A stretch of 64,000 nt of DNA, from NCBI GenBank assembly GCA_027886905.1, contig JAPCJO010000003.1, positions 20,801 to 84,800 on the forward strand. The letters run 5' to 3'. Positions within the stretch are counted from its first letter, which is position 1, and every line of letters begins with the position of its first letter. Under the pieces are notes generated by a model. It was not told where the DNA came from. It saw nothing but the letters and a program-made list of their open reading frames with translations, and ran no database searches. Position numbers and translations under genes: made by a program. The stretch comes from Nitrososphaerota archaeon. GTDB lineage: Archaea; Thermoproteota; Nitrososphaeria; Nitrososphaerales; Gagatemarchaeaceae. Below are positions 18,051-28,024 of this stretch, one piece after another.

Positions 18051-18575
18051 TCAGGATGCCCAGGGAGGTTTCGGCAAGGCGGCTTGCCACTCTGCGAGCT
18101 CTTTGAACATCTTGCCCATCTCCTTGTCGCCGCTCTGGAGGAGGAAGACGTAGGACGCCAAGACCTCGTCGCTCAGCTTCTCCGTGAGCTTCGGTCGCCC
18201 AAAGTCGTACCTCTCGACGATCTCGATTCCCTTGTCGAAAGTGGGGCTGGAGATGTATCGCTTGAACGCGGCGGCTTCTTTCGGCCACTGGGACGACATC
18301 TCCTCCCTGATCCCTGAGAAGAGGTTTCCTATCTCCGCCCGGACTGCTGGCGTGATCTCGTTCTTGAGCTCCTTTTCGACGCCTCCGTCCCCCGACTTCG
18401 CCCCCCGAGCGAGCACGTCCGCCAGCGCGCCGGCGCCCTCGGAGAGCGCCTCAGTCATGTGCTCTGCGATGGCGGAGAAGGCCTCCTCGAACATCCCCAT
18501 GAATATCATCGAGTGGTTCATGATGAGGTTCTCTAGCTTCTCATCCCTGGCGCGGGTGGGCATTCGCTTGGCCAT
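18051..18575 (-). CDS. Hypothetical protein
   Basis: 174 aa ORF, helical. Confidence 0.6.
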   Translation of the reverse strand: MAKRMPTRARDEKLENLIMNHSMIFMGMFEEAFSAIAEHMTEALSEGAGALADVLARGAKSGDGGVEKELKNEITPAVRAEIGNLFSGIREEMSSQWPKEAAAFKRYISSPTFDKGIEIVERYDFGRPKLTEKLSDEVLASYVFLLQSGDKEMGKMFKELAEWQAALPKPPWAS

Positions 18576-18631
18576 GGCGGAGGCGCACCCTCAAGGCCGT
18601 AAATGCGTTTGGTGGGGAGGCCGGCCCGCGC

Positions 18632-20161
18632 TCACGCTGGCGGCTTGGTCGGGGGCTGGGCCGGGGGCTTAGCCATGTCCCTGAAGGTGTAGTTCTTGGC
18701 CGCCGCGCTCAGAATCACGACCACGATCGTCAGGACAAGGCCGACGCCGAAGACGATGTCGAAGGCGGTCGCGTTGGGAAGATAGTGGCCCGTCTCGACC
18801 GTGCGGCCGCCGACCACCGCGGTCACTTGAGAGGTGTAGCTCGCCATTATCGCGGTCGCGACCACCGGGCCGATCGCCCCGCCGAGGTTCCTCAGCATGG
18901 TGTTGAACCCCAGGCCCACGCCGATGGTCTCCCGCGGCAGCGAGAGGGATATCATGTTGACGATGGGGATTATGATGCAGACTATCCCCACCAGCGAGAA
19001 GACCAGGTCGAGCGAGAGGTCTAGGGACGTCGCCCTGTTGAGTATGAAGAGTGTGAGTCCAAGTCCCATCGAGATGCACGCGACGAAGAGCATCGGCCGC
19101 GGCCCGAAGCGCGCCACCGCCCTTCCTGCGAGGGGCCCCGCCACCAGCATGGCCAGCGTCGCTGGGGCTAGGGTGAGGCCGGTGGCGACCACCCCGAGGG
19201 TGAGCCCGAAGGGCGTGGGCAGCTCCGCGTAGTAGATTATCGCGAAGAAGAGCAGGAACATCACGATGCCCGACACCAGGCCCACCAGGTTGGCGACCAG
19301 GACGTTCCTTATCCGGAGAAGGTCCAACCTGATGAGCGGCTCAGCAACCTTGGTCTCGAAGTAGAAGAAGAACAGGGAGAGGAATATCCCAGGCAGGAGG
19401 AAGGCGATCTCCTCTGAGTTGAGCCAGCCGAGGGACGGGCCCTCGGTGGCGTAGATTAGGAGCAGCGTCACTCCCGACATGAGGATGCCGGCGCCGAGGA
19501 AATCTACCTTGTGCTTGGCGCGGGGGACGTCCTTCCTGATGACCTTCAGGACTATCACGAAGAGGACGATGCTCAGCACGAATGCGCTGTGGAAGGCATA
19601 CTGCCATCCCAGATCCTGGACTACCTCGGAGCCTATTATCAGTCCCGCCGCCGCCCCTATCGCGAAGGTCCCGCTGATGATGCCCTGCGCCCCGGCTATC
19701 TTGTCCCTGGGGAAGGTGTCGGTGATTATCGCGAGGCCCAGGGGCACGATGGCGAAGCCGACCCCCTGGACGGCGCGCGCGAATAGGAGGAAGTAGATGG
19801 AAGGCGAGAAGCCAGCTATGCCGACGCCGAAGGTGTAGAATACCAAAGAGACCAGGACCATCCTCTTCTTTCCGTAGTTGTCCCCGAGCCGCCCGAAGAG
19901 GGGCGCGACCGCGCTACCGACAATCAGGAAGGCCGAGGTGATCCACGAGGCGATGGTGGCGGTGGTCGCGAAGTCCTTCTGGATGACCGGGACGCCGGGG
20001 ATGACCATGGTCTCAACGTAATTCACCAAGAGCGCCACCGCCGTGACGACCAGTAGAACCCTGGTCGGGTACTTCGAGTCCTTCACCGCGTTCGGCCCGG
20101 GAGCGGCGCCCACGTTGCCGCCCGGCGGGGGGGAAGGGCCAGGTCCGCTTTCCATGTCCAA
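18632..20161 (-). CDS. MFS drug/proton antiporter (DHA2-like)
   Basis: APLFGRLGDNYGKKRMVLVSLVFYTFGVGIAGFSPSIYFLLFARAVQGVGFA. Confidence 0.9.
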   Translation of the reverse strand: MDMESGPGPSPPPGGNVGAAPGPNAVKDSKYPTRVLLVVTAVALLVNYVETMVIPGVPVIQKDFATTATIASWITSAFLIVGSAVAPLFGRLGDNYGKKRMVLVSLVFYTFGVGIAGFSPSIYFLLFARAVQGVGFAIVPLGLAIITDTFPRDKIAGAQGIISGTFAIGAAAGLIIGSEVVQDLGWQYAFHSAFVLSIVLFVIVLKVIRKDVPRAKHKVDFLGAGILMSGVTLLLIYATEGPSLGWLNSEEIAFLLPGIFLSLFFFYFETKVAEPLIRLDLLRIRNVLVANLVGLVSGIVMFLLFFAIIYYAELPTPFGLTLGVVATGLTLAPATLAMLVAGPLAGRAVARFGPRPMLFVACISMGLGLTLFILNRATSLDLSLDLVFSLVGIVCIIIPIVNMISLSLPRETIGVGLGFNTMLRNLGGAIGPVVATAIMASYTSQVTAVVGGRTVETGHYLPNATAFDIVFGVGLVLTIVVVILSAAAKNYTFRDMAKPPAQPPTKPPA

Positions 20162-20260
20162 GCCACCGGCAAAAGGGCCCCCATTTAACCTGAGCCCATC
20201 GAGTCAGCCCGGGCGGCCGCTGCCGCAGAGCTTAATACGAATCGCTGGCCTTCGACCCTC

Positions 20261-20905
20261 GTGCAAGTAGGTGTCCTCGGAACTGGAGACGTCGGGGGGA
20301 GGCTCGCCTCGAAGCTTGTCTCGCTGGGCCACGAAGTGAAGATGGGGTCGCGGACCGCCCAGAACGCGAAGGCCGCGGAGTGGACGAAGGCCAACGGGCC
20401 GAAGGCCTCAGCCGGGACCTTCGCCGACGCGGCGAAGTTCGGTGAGGTCGTCTTCAACTGCACGGCGGGCTCGGTGTCCCTCGAGGCGCTGAAGCTGGCC
20501 GGCGCCAAGAACCTCGCGGGGAAGGTGCTCGTGGACGTGGCGAACCCGCTCGACTTCTCCAAGGGCATGCCGCCCACACTCACGGTCTGCAACACGGACT
20601 CCCTCGGCGAGCAGATCCAGCGCGCGTTCCCCGACGCGAGGGTCGTGAAGGCCCTGAACACCATGGGGAACGAGCTGATGGTCAACCCTGGCCTCGTCCC
20701 GGGCGAGCACGACACCTTCGTGTGCGGGAACGACCCCCAGGCCAAGGCGAAGGTGGTCGAGATGCTCCGCGCGTTCGGGTGGAAGAGCCCCATAGACCTG
20801 GGAGACATAACCGCGGCGAGGGGGCTGGAGATGGTGCTCCCCGTCTGGGTCCGTCTCATGGTGACTCTCAAGACTCGCAACTTCAACTTCAAAATAGCAA
20901 GATGA
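20261..20905 (+). CDS. NADPH-dependent F420 reductase-like / NADP oxidoreductase coenzyme F420-dependent family
   Basis: VGVLGTGDVGGRLASKLVSLGHEVKMGSRT, VKALNTMG. Confidence 0.8.
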   Translation: MQVGVLGTGDVGGRLASKLVSLGHEVKMGSRTAQNAKAAEWTKANGPKASAGTFADAAKFGEVVFNCTAGSVSLEALKLAGAKNLAGKVLVDVANPLDFSKGMPPTLTVCNTDSLGEQIQRAFPDARVVKALNTMGNELMVNPGLVPGEHDTFVCGNDPQAKAKVVEMLRAFGWKSPIDLGDITAARGLEMVLPVWVRLMVTLKTRNFNFKIAR

Positions 20906-21324
20906 GCAAGGGCAAGACGGCCACGAACCCGTTCAAGAGGCTGGTCTACGTCTACGTGGGGACCTCCGACTTCGACGGGGACCTCGACTACTACGGGAAC
21001 AAACTGGGGGCAAAGATGCTCTGGAACCTGAAGGCTTTCGGGGCCAGGGTCGCAGCCTTCGACCTCTGCGGCGAGCCGTACCTGCTGCTCGCCGACCACG
21101 TAAAGGCCCCGAGCAAGCGCCTCATCTATGAGGTGGAGGACCTCGAGAGGGCGGCCGACGAGCTGAAGGGCCGCGGGTGGAAGCCCGACGGCGGGAGCTT
21201 TGAGATCCCCGACGGCCCGTGCATCAACTTCAGGGACGAGAGCGGGAACGAATACGCGATACTCCAGATGAGCAGGCCCCACGTCCTCGAGGAGGAGTCC
21301 CGGAAAGGCGGCGGAAGGAAGTGA
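20902..21324 (+). CDS. VOC/glyoxalase-fold protein
   Basis: YVYVGTSDFDGDLDYYGNKLGAKMLWNLKAFGARVAAFDL...FRDESGNEYAILQM. Confidence 0.75.
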   Translation: MSKGKTATNPFKRLVYVYVGTSDFDGDLDYYGNKLGAKMLWNLKAFGARVAAFDLCGEPYLLLADHVKAPSKRLIYEVEDLERAADELKGRGWKPDGGSFEIPDGPCINFRDESGNEYAILQMSRPHVLEEESRKGGGRK

Positions 21325-21331
21325 GCCGGGC

Positions 21332-22003
21332 TCAGCCCAGGCCTGAGTAGGCCGCCCCCACGAACCCGGCCATGTCGCCCTCCGCGGACGGAAGCGAGGA
21401 GGACGCCGCGAGGTGGACCTGGATGTAGACGTTACCCTTCGTGCAGACACCGTTTGCGACGTATATCGCTCCCTCTGGGTCGCTCTCGGCGTATCCGTAG
21501 CAGACGCCGTACCGTTGGTAGCCCGCGAGCGTTGAGGTGGCGTCCGAGTAGCCTGAGAGGGCCTTCGCGTTGGATATGACGCTGGTGATGTACGTCTGGG
21601 CGGAGGCCGGGGAGCCGAACACGATTATGGTCATGTTCGCAAGGGCTCCCCCCGGGTTCGAGTAGAGCGCTTCCGCTGCGCTGACGAGGCCCGACTCGTT
21701 GGCGTTGAGCTCCCTTGACGACCCCTGCGCGTACCCGGCCGGCAGGTAGTTCGCGGCGGAGGAGATGACCGAGGAGGCGAGCGCGCCGTAGGACGTCGAG
21801 GCCGTCGTCTCGACCGTGCTCGAGGCGGGCGGCGAGTTGAAGGTCCCCAGCCCGTAGAGGAGCAGGGCGAGGAAGAGGATGGACGCGATGCCTAGCGCGG
21901 CGAGATTTCGCCTGGCGCGCGGCGAGAGCTTCCCGACGCCGTCGGCGCTCGGGACTGGGTTCGGGGCGGTTCGGACAGAAGAGAGATACGGGACCGGAAG
22001 CAT
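21332..22003 (-). CDS. Membrane-anchored hypothetical protein
   Basis: Single N-terminal TM then extracellular Ser/Ala-rich domain. Confidence 0.6.
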   Translation of the reverse strand: MLPVPYLSSVRTAPNPVPSADGVGKLSPRARRNLAALGIASILFLALLLYGLGTFNSPPASSTVETTASTSYGALASSVISSAANYLPAGYAQGSSRELNANESGLVSAAEALYSNPGGALANMTIIVFGSPASAQTYITSVISNAKALSGYSDATSTLAGYQRYGVCYGYAESDPEGAIYVANGVCTKGNVYIQVHLAASSSLPSAEGDMAGFVGAAYSGLG

Positions 22004-22065
22004 TCAGGAGCCTCCAAGTTGAGGGAGAGGTTGACGCTCTATAATGCTATCGGCCTGGAGACGGA

Positions 22066-22103
22066 GAAAAAAAGAGGAAGGCCGGCGAGTTCGAACTCGC
22101 CGG
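22066..22103 (-). terminator. Perfect 22-bp palindrome followed by a T7 tract on the minus strand
   Basis: CCGGCGAGTTCGAACTCGCCGG at 22082-22103, then A7 on + (22067-22073) = T7 on -, directly after the stop of the minus-strand gene ending at 22120. Confidence 0.6.
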
Positions 22104-22119
22104 GTTCTGGTTCCGCGTG

Positions 22120-23112
22120 CTAGTTGTATGGGTTCTCGCTGACGACGTTGAAGTAGAGGAAGAGGTTGGAGTTGGCCGGGGAGGTCTCGGCTATTGCCGT
22201 CACGCCGGGGACAAGGACTTGCGTCTGCACTCCGCCGAAGGTGTCGTAGATGGGGTCGTTCTGGGTCGCGTTCGCGTTGGCCGTCGCGTCAGTCTTGGTT
22301 CCGAGAGCCGCCTGGATTGCCGATAGGCTGTTCAGGCAGTTGCCCGTGGGGTTGGAAAGGTCCGACTTGACGACCTGCGTGCACTGGCCGGTCACCGCGT
22401 TGGGCATGACGTTGGGGTCGAAGACGAGCACCGTCACCATGTACCAGGGAATCGATTGTGTCCCGTTGAAGCCGACCACGTGGTCGTGGGACGGCGTCGG
22501 TAGGACTCCCTCTGGGAGCCCGAAGACTCCGTTGGTTACGCCGATGTGCTGCTCCACCAGCGTGAAGTCTGGCGAGTAGATGTAGGTCGGGTGGTCAGGG
22601 CAGGCCGCTCCGGTTCCTCCGGCTCCGCACTGCGTGACCACGGTCTGGTTGTCGAAGACCGGGTACCCCTGCGCCGAGGCGCCGAGCTGGCCGACTCCGA
22701 AGATGGAGAGCCCCGCGTAGGCTGGGACGAGCACGAAGACCGGAGCTGCGTTCGCTACCGCGGTTGAGTTGCCGGCACCGACCTCACAGCCGGTATCCTT
22801 TGCCGCGTTCGTCGTCTCCGTGGCGTTGAACCCGAAGGACGCTAGGGAAGGGGTGCACTGGAAGTCTTGGCTGTATCCGAAGCTGACGGTGCCCGCGTTG
22901 AGGAACCCGCCGCTCTTCAGCGTCTGCATGACTGAGGCCGTCGACGAGGCGGCCATGGTCTCGGTGGTTGTTGAAATGGACGTCTCGGTCATGTTGGTCG
23001 ACGACTTCGTGGCGTAGAGGCCGAATCCTGCCGCCGCCACTATTATCAGAACGACCGTCACTGCTGCGAAAGTTGTTGTTGAAACTGCTAGTTTCCTGTT
23101 GTTGGTTTTCAT
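22120..23112 (-). CDS. Secreted/membrane-anchored hypothetical protein
   Basis: MKTNNRKLAVSTTTFAAVTVVLIIVAAAGFGLYATKSS signal/anchor. Confidence 0.65.
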   Translation of the reverse strand: MKTNNRKLAVSTTTFAAVTVVLIIVAAAGFGLYATKSSTNMTETSISTTTETMAASSTASVMQTLKSGGFLNAGTVSFGYSQDFQCTPSLASFGFNATETTNAAKDTGCEVGAGNSTAVANAAPVFVLVPAYAGLSIFGVGQLGASAQGYPVFDNQTVVTQCGAGGTGAACPDHPTYIYSPDFTLVEQHIGVTNGVFGLPEGVLPTPSHDHVVGFNGTQSIPWYMVTVLVFDPNVMPNAVTGQCTQVVKSDLSNPTGNCLNSLSAIQAALGTKTDATANANATQNDPIYDTFGGVQTQVLVPGVTAIAETSPANSNLFLYFNVVSENPYN

Positions 23113-23220
23113 CGACAAATTTTCTCGCCGAAGCTTATTTAGAGAAATCCCCACATTAGACCCAAATCTCGCCCAGTTCTGGCGAGTCGTCTCCGCGCGC
23201 GAGCCGGTCGAGACGGGGGC

Positions 23221-24648
23221 TCAGGTCTCGACTTCGATGACTTGAGAGCAGACGACCTGCGGGGTGACCGCGCTTATGGTCAGCGCAACGCTCGGTCCGG
23301 AGGAGCTGCCGCTCGGGCGCTCCACCGTCATCGTCGACGAGTAGGAGCCGTTCCCCGAGGAGGGTGAGAAGGAGACCAAGAGGTCGGGGCCAGTTCCCTT
23401 GGAGTAGGTGAGAGTGCTTGGCGAGGTCCCCAGGACCCGGATTGAGACCGAGGAGTTTCCTCCGCTGGGCTCGTCCAGAGTAGTGCCGTTTGAGGGCGAC
23501 CCCACGACCACCTGGATGCCCAGCGCTGCGCCAGGGTCCACCGTCCCCACCTTTCCCGCGTAGAACTCCGTGAACCATGGGTGCCCGGAGGGGTCGAGGC
23601 CTATCGTGAGCGCGCCGCTGATGTTCGCGAGGGAGGCGACCCTCGTCGGTATCTCGTACTCCACCAGCGTCTGGTTGGAGGGAGTGAATCTCGCGATGGC
23701 GTTGCCGTAGTGCTCGTCAAACCAAACGTCGCCGTGGGGGTCGACCGCCACAAAGTAAGGCAGGGTCGAGGAGAGGCCGCTCGGGACGCTGGTTGAGATT
23801 ATGCGCGTGGAGTTTGTGGATGGATCAAGCTCGGCGATGTCGCTGCCGCCGTGCAGCGTCACCCACGCGTCGCCTTGGGAGTCCAGTGCTATCCCGGTCG
23901 GCGAGACAGCGCCTGTCAGGGGGTACTCGTGGAACGTCCCGTTGGCGAGCGAGCCGACGCTGTCTTCGTAGACCTCGGTGAACCAGATCGTGCCGTCCTT
24001 TCCGATGGCTATCCCCGCAGGCCCGGTGAGGCTCGTGGCCTGACCGGCGGGGGCGCCCGTGGGGACGGCGTACTCCCTGACGGCGCCAGAGGTCGTTATC
24101 TCCCCGATCTTCCCTCCGTCGATCTCGGTGAACCAGACGTTTCCGGCGCCGTCGACGGCGACCTGGTAGGGGGAAGCGAGAGGGGTGGGGACGTGGTATC
24201 GAGTGAAGCTTCCCGACGTGACGTTGAAGCTCCAGACGGAGTCGGCGAGCTGGTCGGTAAACCAGACCAGGTTTCTCGAGCTGTCCACCGCCAGCCCCCA
24301 CGACACTAGAGAGCCGTTCTCGCCAGGGATGCGGAACTCGTGGGTGGTCCCGTTGGCCGGGTCGAGCTCGCCTATCGCGTAGTCAGCGGCCAGCGTGAAC
24401 CAGATGTTCCCCCTCGAATCGGAAGCGATGGCGTTAGGGTCGGAGTCTGCGCCCGCGACCTGGTACTCGGTGATGTATCTAGACGCTTCGGGGCTCGAAG
24501 CAGCGACCGTCGTGAGGGCCGGGATAGGCCTGCCCGACCCGCCCGTCTGTCCCGACGAGGAGAGCCTCAGATAGGCTCCGGAGGCGAAAGCCAGCAGGGC
24601 GACCACGGCGACGGCCAGGACCACCCGGTTCCTCCGGACCTTGTCCAT
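23221..24648 (-). CDS. Virginiamycin B lyase-like / NHL-type beta-propeller protein
   Basis: Repeated GNIWFTLAADYAIGELDPANG / GNVWFTEIDGGKIGEIT / GTIWFTEVYEDSVGSL. Confidence 0.85.
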   Translation of the reverse strand: MDKVRRNRVVLAVAVVALLAFASGAYLRLSSSGQTGGSGRPIPALTTVAASSPEASRYITEYQVAGADSDPNAIASDSRGNIWFTLAADYAIGELDPANGTTHEFRIPGENGSLVSWGLAVDSSRNLVWFTDQLADSVWSFNVTSGSFTRYHVPTPLASPYQVAVDGAGNVWFTEIDGGKIGEITTSGAVREYAVPTGAPAGQATSLTGPAGIAIGKDGTIWFTEVYEDSVGSLANGTFHEYPLTGAVSPTGIALDSQGDAWVTLHGGSDIAELDPSTNSTRIISTSVPSGLSSTLPYFVAVDPHGDVWFDEHYGNAIARFTPSNQTLVEYEIPTRVASLANISGALTIGLDPSGHPWFTEFYAGKVGTVDPGAALGIQVVVGSPSNGTTLDEPSGGNSSVSIRVLGTSPSTLTYSKGTGPDLLVSFSPSSGNGSYSSTMTVERPSGSSSGPSVALTISAVTPQVVCSQVIEVET

Positions 24649-24731
24649 TGGGCCGAAGAGGCCCTAAAGCGTATTATAATTTGCCCCAAATCGTTCCCAC
24701 ATGGGCGGCTGGCACCCGGTCGTTGCCGCGC

Positions 24732-25040
24732 CTACTTCCACGTGGTCACCGTCAGGCTCCCCAGGCCGATGGTCTCTGTGGCGTTGACCAGTGTCAGGTA
24801 GGGGGCCGCGGCCTCCACCAGCGGCTGGGCGGAAGAGACGAGCGTGTAGAGGTAGTACCAGAAGACGACGATGACCACATTCTGGAGGAGAAAGAAGACC
24901 GCGAAGACCACCAGGCTGGTCGTGAAGCTCGAGCGGAACCTCCTCCAGCTCTGGACGTAGGCGTAGATGAGAACCGCCACGAACGCCACGTTCGCGAGGG
25001 CGAAGACCGCCGCTACGTTCATCCAGAAAACGTCAAACAT
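24732..25040 (-). CDS. Small membrane hypothetical protein
   Basis: 102 aa, several hydrophobic segments. Confidence 0.55.
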   Translation of the reverse strand: MFDVFWMNVAAVFALANVAFVAVLIYAYVQSWRRFRSSFTTSLVVFAVFFLLQNVVIVVFWYYLYTLVSSAQPLVEAAAPYLTLVNATETIGLGSLTVTTWK

Positions 25041-25071
25041 CTTTGGTCAAAAACCCCCTTTCAAGTTATAT

Positions 25072-25557
25072 CTACCTTTTCCCGAATCTAGCCCATATTT
25101 CGTCCACGAGGCTGATGTTCTTCTCCACGAAGGGGGCGAGGAAGTACATCGCGCCGTAAGTCCCCGAGGGCGAGCTCGTGACGACGATGCTGTTTTCGCG
25201 GAGGATCTTGAGGTGGTGCTGGACGGTCTTGTAGTCGAGGTTGAGCTTCTCCCCTATCTTGTTTGGGTTGAGCGGCTCGTCCTGGATTAGCTTCATGATC
25301 TGCAGCCTATTGAACCCGCCCTTGGTGCCGACGAGGAGGTACATCAGGAGCCGCTTGAACGCCGGGTCGACCGGCGGGGAGTCGGAGCCGACCCTGCCTG
25401 TCGAGGCCCCCCTCATGGAGACGCGCGGCGGTCGAGGGGACCATCTCTTGAGAAATGCGAGGGGGCTCTGCACTACGCCCGCGAAGCTAGGCTGCAAACT
25501 GAGTTGCTCCACATCAAGGGTTGCTGCGTTAATAAACACGCATCGCTCCATGCGCAT
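25072..25557 (-). CDS. ArsR-like winged-helix transcriptional regulator
   Basis: GGFNRLQIMKLIQDEPLNPNKIGEKLNLDYKTVQHHLKILRENSIV. Confidence 0.8.
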   Translation of the reverse strand: MRMERCVFINAATLDVEQLSLQPSFAGVVQSPLAFLKRWSPRPPRVSMRGASTGRVGSDSPPVDPAFKRLLMYLLVGTKGGFNRLQIMKLIQDEPLNPNKIGEKLNLDYKTVQHHLKILRENSIVVTSSPSGTYGAMYFLAPFVEKNISLVDEIWARFGKR

Positions 25558-25601
25558 CTTGCCGTGACCAGGTTCTTTCAGACGCCGTATGCCCTGGGGC
25601 T

Positions 25602-26072
25602 CTACCCTCCACCCGCCTCGCCGCCGAGCTCGTGCGGCCAGATCTCCTCCATCTGCTTCTGGTTGTAGTACTTGTGCCCGCTGTGGGCATCCATCTCGTT
25701 CTCGAAGAAGTTGACCCTGCAGGTCATGCAGTAGTAGTCCGTGGGCGGCGCCTCGAGCCGCTCCTCCAGGTTGTGGACTCTCTCGGAGAACGAAGAGACG
25801 GGGAATATCTCCACGCTCCCGATCAGGTAGAGGGGCTCGAGGTAGTCGCGGAGGGCCTCGAAGCTGTCAGTCTGGAGGACGATGAATCGTGCGTGCTCGA
25901 TTGGGGCCGTGTACAAGGCCACCAGCTTGATCCCGAGCCGCCTCGCGACGTCGACCTGCAGGCTTCGATAGTGCTTGTCCGCCGCCTCCTTCCCCTCGTT
26001 CCCAGGGCACTTCTCCACGGTGTGCCTGTGGGATATCAGGAAGAGCAACGTGGACCGATTCTCGGGCTGCAA
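25602..26072 (-). CDS. Hypothetical protein with C-terminal zinc-finger-like CMTCRVNFFENEMDAHSGH
   Basis: 156 aa ORF. Confidence 0.6.
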   Translation of the reverse strand: MQPENRSTLLFLISHRHTVEKCPGNEGKEAADKHYRSLQVDVARRLGIKLVALYTAPIEHARFIVLQTDSFEALRDYLEPLYLIGSVEIFPVSSFSERVHNLEERLEAPPTDYYCMTCRVNFFENEMDAHSGHKYYNQKQMEEIWPHELGGEAGGG

Positions 26073-26173
26073 TTAATGCGTTTCTAGGTGCTCGTCTCGA
26101 GCCTTGAAACCCGGGCGGCGAGGGACAAGGGCTTAATTGGGCTGGCGCCGGACTTACCGTCGGCGATGGTCAA

Positions 26174-26329
26174 ATGGCCGGGATAATGTCCGAGGAGCAG
26201 CTCCTGCGCGAGCTGCGCATACTCTACGCGAACAGGCCGATGCAGTTCACGAAGCTGATAACGAAGTACTACAAGGGAGAGAGAGCCAGGCAGATCCTGG
26301 AGACGCTGAAGACCTGGCCCTCGAGCTAG
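26174..26329 (+). CDS. Small 51-aa basic helical protein
   Basis: Hand translation MAGIMSEEQLLRELRILYANRPMQFTKLITKYYKGERARQILETLKTWPSS*. Confidence 0.45.
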   Translation: MAGIMSEEQLLRELRILYANRPMQFTKLITKYYKGERARQILETLKTWPSS

Positions 26330-26379
26330 CGGCCGTCCGTATTGTGACCATGTTCGGAATGGGCAGCTAAATAGCGAAA

Positions 26380-27610
26380 CGAAATTTATCGACGAGTTGC
26401 AAGCGGTGAAAGCGGTTAGCTTTCAATACAGCGCCTCCCATGACCTGTCATCACTCTTCGAGGATTTCCGCCTCATGTGCAACGACGCAATCAGAATTGC
26501 ATTTCAATTTGAGAAGGAAAATAACGGCAAGAAGCTGAGGAATAGATTCAGCTTAATCGAGCTAGCCTATCCGCGCCTCAAGGAGTATGGTCTTCACAGC
26601 CACTATATCTTGTCAGCCTGCGAAGTCGCTTTTTCGGTCTATCGAAACGACAAGAGAAAGTCAATCCCCTACATCAACCGCGCATTCTTGCGGCTAGACA
26701 ACCAAAGCTACCGCTTGAATCATCTTATTCTCAGAATTCCTGTGCGGCCGCGGCATTTCATCTATCTGACGCTCCATGCATCAGACTATCAACTAGCATT
26801 CGTTGATGATCCTGCTCTCAAGAGAGGCTCAATCACGCTCACCAGTCACACTGTGAGCATCGCTTTCACGAAACAGACCTCACAAATGGATCTTCGCGGG
26901 CAAATCGGAATCGACGTCAACGAGAGGAATGTAACATGGTCTGATTCAGCGGGACGGATTGAAAGGGATGATACATCCGAGGTTGCCGAGCTTAAGGAAT
27001 GCTATCGAGGAATCAGGGCAAAGATAGCCGAGAGGACGCAGAAGGACAGGCGAGTCCAACGGGATCTGCTCTCAAAGTATGGTAAGCGAGAGAAAGTTAG
27101 GACACTCCAGCAACTCCATCGGGTCACAAAGGGAATCGTCAAGCACGCCCAAGTCAACCGATTTGGCATCGGGATGGAGAAGCTGAAAGGTATTAGGAAG
27201 CTATATCGTAAGGGGAATGGTCAACGAGCATCTTACAGAGGCAGGATGAACTCGTGGACATTCCGTGAGTTCCAAAGGCAAATAGAATACAAGGCGTTAT
27301 GGGCCGGAATACCTGTAACTTACGTGAACGCAAGAGGTACGTCCCGAAAATGCCCGAACTGTGGCTCCTCTCTGACAAGACTCGAAGGGCGCAAGCTGAC
27401 TTGCCCTTCATGTAGAAGGACCGAGGATAGGGATGTGATAGCCTCCAAGAACATAATGGCCTGCGCGGTTCTGCAGGCTCGGCCTAGCACGTGAAGCTGT
27501 GATGGGGAACGAGACGACGACTCTAATCCTCGAAGCAGATGCTAGGAAAATCGTCTCCAGGAGACGCACCAGAACCTGTGACCCTATAGCTTCTATTGTG
27601 TCCAATAGAT
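26380..27610 (+). mobile_element. Solitary tnpB element (no tnpA seen); right end may include hairpins 27552-27566 and 27592-27609
   Basis: AT-rich segment around tnpB; CGTCTC-CAG-GAGACG and TCTATT-gtgtcc-AATAGA hairpins downstream. Boundaries approximate. Confidence 0.5.
26397..27494 (+). CDS. tnpB: IS200/IS605-family TnpB (OrfB), RuvC-like RNA-guided nuclease candidate
   Basis: RuvC-I GIDVNERNVTW, RuvC-II GMEKLKGI, zinc finger CPNCG...CPSC, RuvC-III DRDVIASKNI all present; lower GC than flanks. Confidence 0.9.
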   Translation: MQAVKAVSFQYSASHDLSSLFEDFRLMCNDAIRIAFQFEKENNGKKLRNRFSLIELAYPRLKEYGLHSHYILSACEVAFSVYRNDKRKSIPYINRAFLRLDNQSYRLNHLILRIPVRPRHFIYLTLHASDYQLAFVDDPALKRGSITLTSHTVSIAFTKQTSQMDLRGQIGIDVNERNVTWSDSAGRIERDDTSEVAELKECYRGIRAKIAERTQKDRRVQRDLLSKYGKREKVRTLQQLHRVTKGIVKHAQVNRFGIGMEKLKGIRKLYRKGNGQRASYRGRMNSWTFREFQRQIEYKALWAGIPVTYVNARGTSRKCPNCGSSLTRLEGRKLTCPSCRRTEDRDVIASKNIMACAVLQARPST

Positions 27611-27681
27611 TATTTCGGAAAGCGCTATACTCCCGACATCGCCAAAGAACGCTGGCCTTGAAGACAAGGGTGGGCTGAAAG

Positions 27682-27867
27682 ATGAGCGAGACGACACACG
27701 CCCAATCGAAGCGCGAGACCTTCTGCCAATACTGCGGAGGGAAGCTCCACCTGGGGTACAACTTCACGTGCCACGTCTGCGGCGATGCCTATTGCTACAT
27801 TCACATGGCGAAACACGCTAGGGCGCACGCGCCACAGCGCGTGTCCGAGAGGGTCTACGCCAGGTAG
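27682..27867 (+). CDS. AN1-like small zinc-finger protein
   Basis: CQYCGGKLHLGYNFTCHVCGDAYCYIHMAKHARAH. Confidence 0.65.
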   Translation: MSETTHAQSKRETFCQYCGGKLHLGYNFTCHVCGDAYCYIHMAKHARAHAPQRVSERVYAR

Positions 27868-28024
27868 AAAGAGCAGGGCTAGCCGCATCGAGCCGGGATC
27901 GCGAAAACGCCCGGTTTCCCGCCCGCGGTCAAGCAGTCATTGTAAGCGAAGCGTAAGCCCCGAGTTACTACCATAAGCGCAATTAATATAAGTGGACTTA
28001 TCATTAGTGACGGCGCGAGCAAAG

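Noticed and set aside
20185-21450. 421-aa minus-strand ORF antisense to the F420 reductase-like and VOC genes
   Set aside because: No recognisable motifs; both plus-strand genes are well supported.
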